NCBI GenBank assembly: GCA_014323675.1
Contig: JACONN010000006.1
Location: 558,001 to 622,000, forward strand
DNA from: Hormoscilla sp. GM7CHS1pb
Lineage (GTDB): Bacteria > Cyanobacteriota > Cyanobacteriia > Cyanobacteriales > Desertifilaceae
Reading direction: 5' to 3'
DNA length: 64,000 nt
The notes below the pieces were generated by a model that made no database searches, had not been told where the DNA came from, and saw only the letters and a list, made by a program, of their open reading frames with translations. The number at the start of each line of letters is the position of its first letter. Position 1 is the stretch's first letter. Positions 58,653 to 64,000 of this stretch are shown in pieces. The translations under genes were made by a program, and so were the position numbers.

Positions 58653-58688
58653 TTAAATTTATATCTAAATATTTTCTTGGAGTCAGCA

Positions 58689-60527
58689 ATGATTGATTTT
58701 AACGAACTTGAACTGGTGGTAAAAGAAAAATATTCTTTTGTCGGTATTGAAAGACAAGGTGGCAAATTGCGCTTGTGTTTGCCAAAAGGATTTTCTGAAC
58801 ATCTCTTGGAGAACACATTTGATGCTAAACGGGATCTGTTTTTTTTGTTTTACCGAATTTTCGATAAATTTAAGGATATTTGTCTAGAAAAAGGATATCT
58901 AGAAAATCAGGATCGAATCCGCACATCGGATAGAGACGGTGTAATTCAAAGTAGTCAAGGTGCAAAAATTACTGTCGTGGGGGAAGAGGAGACTCATATT
59001 TTATACTCTAAGTTAGATATAATTGACAGCATTTTGAACGCCTATGATGAACCAAAAATTTTAAGTTTAGTATATAGACTTGGCAAGTCAGAAAATATCG
59101 ATTATAATCAATTATATCGTTTTTTATACCGTGCGGTTTTCCTACCTAACGGCGCTGCTTATATTAACGATATGGACTTACCACGCCAACAAGTCCAGTT
59201 TGCAGCTACCGATATTGTAGCAATGTACTGCTATTTAGTAGATGAAATAAAGCAGCAGCTTAAGCAAGAGATTAAGTCGGAACTAAAAGCTTTATCAGAA
59301 CAGTTTCGACAGCACTATCTTCGAGGTGATTATAGTTTATTCCAAGAACAAGACCGCAGTCATGTGATAGATATATTGAAAGAAGCATTAGAGTTAATTG
59401 ACCGTCATACATCTGTGAAAGATTCTGACTATTGGCAGTTTTATGAAGCAATTGAAGTATTTCTGTATGGTGAACTCAAGCAAACTGAAGAGGGTGAAAT
59501 TTGGGGAATTAATAATTTTCATACTGTATGGGAATCAATGTGTTTGACTTATCTGATCGAAGAAAATAGTCCCGAGAAGATACTTTTTTTAGATACTCAG
59601 TGGATTTCCGAGTCGCTAAGTAACTCTGTGAGTAATACCACTAAGGTTATTGATTTATCAACTGCATTCAAAATTAATAATAGTCAGCTTGTTCCAGACG
59701 CTGTAATCTATAAAGATATTGATGATTTAATTTCAATTGATCGTAAAGTTACCTATAAATTTTCTCCAATGAATTGGAATGATAAGTCCTATTTTACAAT
59801 ATTTTATTGTCCAAATAATTATAAACATAAAATTAGGATTGCTGTTCGAGATTTACCGACCCAAAAGCACACAGTTGAATTACTCAAAAAAATCTATACT
59901 CTGAATAATTCAATTTTATTCATTGATAAACCTTTACCGGATAAATTTTATTCCTATTGGGAGATAAATATTGAAATATTAAAGGCGGAGCAAATTAGCG
60001 ATGAAATTCATAAAATGTATTATTTAAATCACGTGTTTTATCGAGCAATAAATCAACATATATTTCCAGGTAAAAATTTTGCAATTTTCATTAATAAATT
60101 GTTAACTTATAAAGTTTTTCACAGTTCTTTATTGAGAATAGATACTCAGCATAAGAGTAAAGAATATATTATCAATCAAGTTAGTAAAAAGTATCAATTT
60201 TTTATAGAAACAATATTTTTATTAGGATTATATAATATGAACGTTATTGATGTTAAGTATTTTGAAGAAAAAATTTTTTTCAATGCCGATAATCTTGAAA
60301 AAATCAAAGCTACAAGTGTTAGAAAGCAGTTTGTTTATGAATATTTACTTGCCAAATATATTCAACGTAATCAAAGTAAATTTAGCCAAGCAAATATTGT
60401 TAGTGAATTTTGGCTTCCGGGCTATAAGCAAAATTCTGGGATCGAAAATAAGCAAAAATTTATGGATGGATATATCGAACTTTGCAGTTTAGATTTTGAG
60501 ACTCTTGCTGAGACATATTTATCTTAG
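58689..60527 (+). CDS. McrC/LlaJI-like restriction endonuclease subunit
   Basis: About 612 residues, AT-rich. It has an N-terminal beta domain (YSFVGIERQGGKLRLCLPKG), a helical middle with YLVDEIKQQLKQEIKSELKA, and a region NNFHTVWESMCLTYL typical of LlaJI-like nucleases. The catalytic candidate is VPDAVIYKDI ... SIDRKVTYKF, that is PD followed after about 14 residues by D-R-K, a PD-(D/E)XK motif of McrC type. The 200 residues after it (VELLKKIYTLNNSILFIDKP ...) are unusually long for McrC. ATG 58689 has better context than the TTG 12 bases before. It is paired with the upstream McrB-like gene; no methylase is nearby, so a modification-dependent (type IV) system is most likely. Confidence 0.82.
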   Translation: MIDFNELELVVKEKYSFVGIERQGGKLRLCLPKGFSEHLLENTFDAKRDLFFLFYRIFDKFKDICLEKGYLENQDRIRTSDRDGVIQSSQGAKITVVGEEETHILYSKLDIIDSILNAYDEPKILSLVYRLGKSENIDYNQLYRFLYRAVFLPNGAAYINDMDLPRQQVQFAATDIVAMYCYLVDEIKQQLKQEIKSELKALSEQFRQHYLRGDYSLFQEQDRSHVIDILKEALELIDRHTSVKDSDYWQFYEAIEVFLYGELKQTEEGEIWGINNFHTVWESMCLTYLIEENSPEKILFLDTQWISESLSNSVSNTTKVIDLSTAFKINNSQLVPDAVIYKDIDDLISIDRKVTYKFSPMNWNDKSYFTIFYCPNNYKHKIRIAVRDLPTQKHTVELLKKIYTLNNSILFIDKPLPDKFYSYWEINIEILKAEQISDEIHKMYYLNHVFYRAINQHIFPGKNFAIFINKLLTYKVFHSSLLRIDTQHKSKEYIINQVSKKYQFFIETIFLLGLYNMNVIDVKYFEEKIFFNADNLEKIKATSVRKQFVYEYLLAKYIQRNQSKFSQANIVSEFWLPGYKQNSGIENKQKFMDGYIELCSLDFETLAETYLS

Positions 60528-60529
60528 TC

Positions 60530-60616
60530 AATAGTGGTGCCAATGGTTAATTGTTAATTGCTGATGGTTAATGGTTAATTGCTCATTACATTAACCATTA
60601 ACCATTAACCATTAAT
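60530..60616. repeat. Heptameric TTAACCA/GGTTAAT repeats
   Basis: Inverted runs of GGTTAAT and AACCATT heptamers between convergent genes; can form a long hairpin and may act as a two-sided transcript end. Confidence 0.75.
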
Positions 60617-61280
60617 TATCCGACTCTGGTAAATCACCAAAGCGTTGACGATAGCGTTCGACTAATTCTTCAGCCGTCTGGTACCGAGTGCCGTTTTCGT
60701 CATACCAGCATAGCACCTCTCGCCAGATCCCGCCTAGAGATGCGATCGCCCGACCAATGCCTAAACCTATTTCCGGCATCCAGAATGGTTCTCCTATTTG
60801 CGGCACGTACTCCCCATTTACTAAGCGATATACTACAAATGGTTGTTGTCTATCCCGTTGCCAATACTCCGGGTTGTACACCACGTAGTATAGCACGCCC
60901 AGTCGGGAATATATGTTCATTTTTCGATCGTATTCTCCCCCATAACTACGAGAAACAATCTCCAGCACCAATATTGGTACTACATTATTTTCTTCCCAGA
61001 CCACATAGCTGGAACGCGAACCATTGTTCTTTCTCCGTTCCACGCCTAAACTCAGAAAGCCATCTGGCACAACTGGCACTAACGTACTCACGCCCGTCGT
61101 ATGATAGACGGCCATATCGACTGCCCAAAACCAGTCCTGGCGATCGGGCCAGATAAACGCCAGTAAGAATAGCAGGAAATTGGGAATATAATTTTGCTCT
61201 TCGTTATCCACAGGGGTATCATCCGAACAAGGTAACTCCTCGCTAGTTGGTAAATCTAGCTTCTCCGATAATTGTACCAT
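60612..61280 (-). CDS. Uma2-family (DUF820) restriction endonuclease-fold protein
   Basis: A 222-residue Uma2 protein: VVPDGFLSLGVERRKN and VVPILVLEIVSRSYGGEYDR followed by KMNIYSRLGVLYYVVYNPEY, giving the D ... E-x-(S/V) ... Y-A pattern of the PD-(D/E)XK Uma2 fold. The C-terminal GTRYQTAEELVERYRQRFGD is common in cyanobacterial members. These are numerous in cyanobacteria and mostly without known function. ATG 61280 has GGAG upstream (minus strand). Confidence 0.88.
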   Translation of the reverse strand: MVQLSEKLDLPTSEELPCSDDTPVDNEEQNYIPNFLLFLLAFIWPDRQDWFWAVDMAVYHTTGVSTLVPVVPDGFLSLGVERRKNNGSRSSYVVWEENNVVPILVLEIVSRSYGGEYDRKMNIYSRLGVLYYVVYNPEYWQRDRQQPFVVYRLVNGEYVPQIGEPFWMPEIGLGIGRAIASLGGIWREVLCWYDENGTRYQTAEELVERYRQRFGDLPESDN

Positions 61281-61630
61281 TTCTCCCTCTCCTTATCTTT
61301 GAGTATGCTAATGTATAATTGCTATAATTATTAACAATAATACATTGTTGCTTGAATATTTTAAAACCCACAGTGAGATATTATCTAAAATTTACTGTGT
61401 AGCGAACAATAATAACATTTCCCATGTTTTTGAGAATGTTCTGTGACATAAATATTGCTCCGAAATATGGCCGGAATAGACAACTCAGATAGTTTCAGTA
61501 TATTTTAAATCAGATAGGCCCTATTGTCAACTCAAAATCAGAAGAGTAAAAAAAACATAAAAAAATGATGATTTCGCGGCATGACGACTAAGATACAAAA
61601 AAATGTAATTTATTGCTATCCCATTCAGTT
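61281..61630. other. AT-rich divergent regulatory region
   Basis: AT-rich stretch between the divergent Uma2 and P-type ATPase genes with several TATAAT-like sequences; no operator could be assigned with confidence. Confidence 0.4.
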
Positions 61631-63982
61631 ATGCAAGTGGTTTCCCCAGCAGCAGCAGTAAGCGCCAACCCCACCCCACCCGTAGAAACAATAACTCTGG
61701 ATGTTGGGGGCATGAAATGTGCTGGTTGCGTGCAGGTAGTGGAAAAGCAGCTAAGCAAATACCCAGGCGTGGTTTCCGCTTCTGTAAATCTGGTGACAGC
61801 TGTCGCAGCAGTCGAATGTGCAGCAAATTCGGTCGATCGCGCGGCCCTGGCAGCGCAGTTAACAAAGGCGGGTTTTCCCACTCAGCCCCGTTCTGCCCAC
61901 CAACTAGAACCGCAGGATGACCAGCGGCAGCAAAAAGAAATTCGCCAGCAAATTAGCAATCTAGTAATTGCTGGCCTGCTAATTTTCCTCTCGGGCATGG
62001 GCCATTTCTTCGGTCATGCCTCAGTTCTGAGTAATATCTGGTTTCACTGGGGACTGGCAAGCTTGGCTTTACTGCTGCCCGGACGTGCCATATTAATAGA
62101 TGGCTGGCGGGGACTATGGCAAAATGCCCCCAATATGAATAGCCTCGTGGGTTTGGGTACTCTATCTGCTTACATCGCTAGCTGCTTCGCCTTGCTATTC
62201 CCCCAACTGGGTTGGGAATGCTTCTTTGACGAACCGGTGATGCTGCTGGGTTTCATTCTCCTGGGACGTACCCTGGAACAACGGGCGAAAACTAAGGCCG
62301 CAGTTTCCTTAAAATCCTTGCTGGCATTAAGGCCGAAAATGGCACATCTGATTCCTAGCGAAACTGATGAGAGCCAAAAATCAGTAGAGATTCCCGCTTT
62401 TGATGTGAAAGTAGGCGAATATTTGCGGGTGTTGCCAGGGGAAAACATACCTGTAGATGGGTTAGTGGTGGCGGGAGACAGTGCGGTAGATGAGTCAATG
62501 CTCACGGGAGAACCGGTACCGGTAGGGAAAAACCCCGGAGATGCAGTGGCAGCGGGAACCCTAAACCAGTCGGGGGTAATTGCCATTCAGGCCACCCGTA
62601 CTGGCCGGGATACTACTGTGGCGAAGATTATTGCCCTGGTAGAAGAGGCCCAAACTAGGAAGGCCCCGGTGCAGCAGTTGGCAGATCGGGTAGCTGGATA
62701 CTTTGCCTATGGGGTGATGGCAATGGCAGCATTGACTTTCGGGTTCTGGTATTTGGCGGGAACTCAGATCTGGCCTCATGTCTTGATGCCCGGAATGGAA
62801 CATCACCACATGATTCATCAAACTCCCCTGCTGTTGAGCTTAAAGCTGGCGATCGCAGTTCTAGTGGTAGCCTGTCCCTGTGCTTTGGGACTGGCCACTC
62901 CGACGGCGATCCTGGTGGGTACTGGCATGGGGGCCCAACGGGGCATTTTAATTAAGGGTGGTGATGTGCTGGAACTCGTCCATCAGCTGGATGTGGTGGT
63001 GTTCGATAAAACTGGCACCCTCACTACTGGAAAGCCTACTGTCACAGATTGTCTACCTATTGGCACAGGCTACGATCGACAATCTCTGTTACAAATGGCA
63101 GCAGCGGTAGAAACTGGCAGCAATCATCCCCTCGCTAAAGCCATTACCCAAGCGGCGATCGCCCAAGACTTGCCCATGCCAAAAGCCCAGGACTTTCGCA
63201 CAGTCCCGGGACTGGGAGTATCGGCCCTTGTAGATGGTAAATTGGTGCTTCTGGGAACTAGAGAATGGCTGACAAAGCATGAGATTTCTGTTAATAAATA
63301 TGAAGAAATTGTCCGCTCCTGGGCAGAGTTGGGTAAAACAATAGTATATGTGGCAGTACAGGGCCATGTAGCGGGATTGATAGCAGTAAGGGACCAATCA
63401 AGGCCAGATGCCAAAAGGACAATAGAACAGTTGCGGCAAATGGGATTAATGGTGAAAATGCTCACGGGAGATAGCCAAAAGACAGCGCTCGCGATCGCGA
63501 GCAATATCGGCATGGCCTCGGACGAGATAATAGCAGAAGTAAGGCCAGCAGGCAAGGCAGAGGCGATCGCCCGCTGGCAAGCAGAAGGCTTGCGGGTCGC
63601 AATGGTTGCCGACGGCATCAATGACGCCCCGGCATTGGCCTGTTCTGATGTGGGCATTGCCTTGCACGGCGGTGCGGATGTGGCTCAGGAAACAGCAGAA
63701 ATGCTCCTGATGCGCAATTGTCTCTGGGATGTAGTAGAATCAATCCGCCTCGGACGTGCCACCTATAACAAAATTCGCCAAAATCTATTTTGGGCCTTGG
63801 CTTACAACAGTTTAGGCATCCCGGTAGCTGCTGGCCTGTTACTGCCTGGGTTGGGCATCTCCCTCACACCAGCTGCGGCGGGTGCTATGATGGCTTTCAG
63901 TTCCGTCAGCGTGGTGACCAACTCCCTGCTGTTGCGTCGTGGCAGCAAGGGGCGGGCTGAAAGATCTCCGGGAGAATGCTAA
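61631..63982 (+). CDS. Copper-type P1B ATPase
   Basis: About 783 residues. An N-terminal metal-binding domain has GGMKCAGC (Cys 30 and 33). Membrane helices lead to TGEPVPV (actuator), the metal-binding CPC in VVACPCALG (about 414-422), the phosphorylated Asp in DKTGTLTTG (D459), the HP motif SNHPLAK, GDSQKTALAIA and VADGINDAPAL. The His-rich loop MPGMEHHHMIHQ lies just before the CPC helix. CPC plus the late motifs YN ... and M-x-x-S-S-V point to Cu(I) (IB-1 class), as in cyanobacterial CtaA/Pac S, which bring copper to thylakoids for plastocyanin. ATG 61631 is chosen over the upstream TTG 61613. Confidence 0.92.
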   Translation: MQVVSPAAAVSANPTPPVETITLDVGGMKCAGCVQVVEKQLSKYPGVVSASVNLVTAVAAVECAANSVDRAALAAQLTKAGFPTQPRSAHQLEPQDDQRQQKEIRQQISNLVIAGLLIFLSGMGHFFGHASVLSNIWFHWGLASLALLLPGRAILIDGWRGLWQNAPNMNSLVGLGTLSAYIASCFALLFPQLGWECFFDEPVMLLGFILLGRTLEQRAKTKAAVSLKSLLALRPKMAHLIPSETDESQKSVEIPAFDVKVGEYLRVLPGENIPVDGLVVAGDSAVDESMLTGEPVPVGKNPGDAVAAGTLNQSGVIAIQATRTGRDTTVAKIIALVEEAQTRKAPVQQLADRVAGYFAYGVMAMAALTFGFWYLAGTQIWPHVLMPGMEHHHMIHQTPLLLSLKLAIAVLVVACPCALGLATPTAILVGTGMGAQRGILIKGGDVLELVHQLDVVVFDKTGTLTTGKPTVTDCLPIGTGYDRQSLLQMAAAVETGSNHPLAKAITQAAIAQDLPMPKAQDFRTVPGLGVSALVDGKLVLLGTREWLTKHEISVNKYEEIVRSWAELGKTIVYVAVQGHVAGLIAVRDQSRPDAKRTIEQLRQMGLMVKMLTGDSQKTALAIASNIGMASDEIIAEVRPAGKAEAIARWQAEGLRVAMVADGINDAPALACSDVGIALHGGADVAQETAEMLLMRNCLWDVVESIRLGRATYNKIRQNLFWALAYNSLGIPVAAGLLLPGLGISLTPAAAGAMMAFSSVSVVTNSLLLRRGSKGRAERSPGEC

Positions 63983-64000
63983 AATAACAGCATGGAGAAA

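Noticed and set aside
1..64000. tRNA and rRNA genes
   Set aside because: I scanned for the T-loop GGTTCRANNC with acceptor pairing and for rRNA cores and saw none that fold; a covariance search could still find one.

Overview
The window is cyanobacterial. The HIP1 octamer GCGATCGC and its CGATCG core are scattered throughout, heptameric tandem repeats are frequent, and there is a Cph1-type phytochrome, a decayed psbA piece, a cyanobacterial-style non-catalytic dihydroorotase homologue and an outer-membrane LPS-transport set. The dense repeats, toxin-antitoxin genes and large calcium-binding surface proteins suggest a filamentous, Oscillatoriales-like genome; that placement is inference.

Layout. 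(1) 0-11.4 kb: an aspartic protease and a flippase-like membrane protein, then a broken phytochrome kinase, its Rcp1-like regulator, and a hybrid-kinase/GGDEF-EAL block that looks like a deletion fusion of signalling genes; then a large alpha-helical protein and a decayed DUF2079 gene. (2) 11.7-23.4 kb: an accessory island in which every gene is on the + strand. At least seven toxin-antitoxin (TA) modules (UPF0175/PIN twice, YefM-YoeB, AbrB-VapC, a second YoeB pair, a RelE/ParE-like toxin with broken antitoxin, TacA-TacT) and a lone antitoxin are separated by copies of one structured repeat family. It also carries two Rhs remnants, an IS1-family element and the 3' end of a group II intron. (3) 23.4-31.8 kb: housekeeping genes, several damaged: acyltransferase, glycosyltransferase, UMP-synthase remnant, YebC, UbiH-like hydroxylase, then LptA, LptB and LptF/G. 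(4) 31.9-40.4 kb: surface or secreted proteins (Calx-beta/CARDB/RTX, cadherin/cohesin-like/dockerin, RTX) and two tandem secreted four-cysteine proteins. (5) 40.7-57 kb: RqcH, DUF2301, SAM hydroxide adenosyltransferase, an Hpt protein, catalytic and non-catalytic dihydroorotases, signal peptidase I, a tandem histidine phosphatase, a MazEF remnant and a CPBP protease. (6) 57.5-64 kb: a McrBC/LlaJI-like restriction pair, a Uma2 nuclease and a copper-type P1B ATPase.

The outstanding signal is a family of very small palindromic insertions, mostly 22-24 nt, starting ATGGCTG and ending either CGCGA or GAGGGAT, present more than 20 times. Removing each one exactly rejoins an uninterrupted conserved protein in at least ten genes. 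The 24- and 42-nt versions inside YebC, the UbiH-like gene and the PIN toxins are in frame; the 22- and 23-nt versions shift the frame. Paralogous copies of the island repeat supply filled and empty sites. Larger palindromic elements (about 71, 92 and 120 bp) are nested in these and in each other. The insertions resemble the short dispersed repeats known from Nostoc.

A caution: several otherwise conserved genes (lepB, CPBP protease, hybrid kinase, AbrB-VapC) are broken by single-base changes, mostly in G or C runs, so some frameshifts may be sequencing errors rather than real decay.
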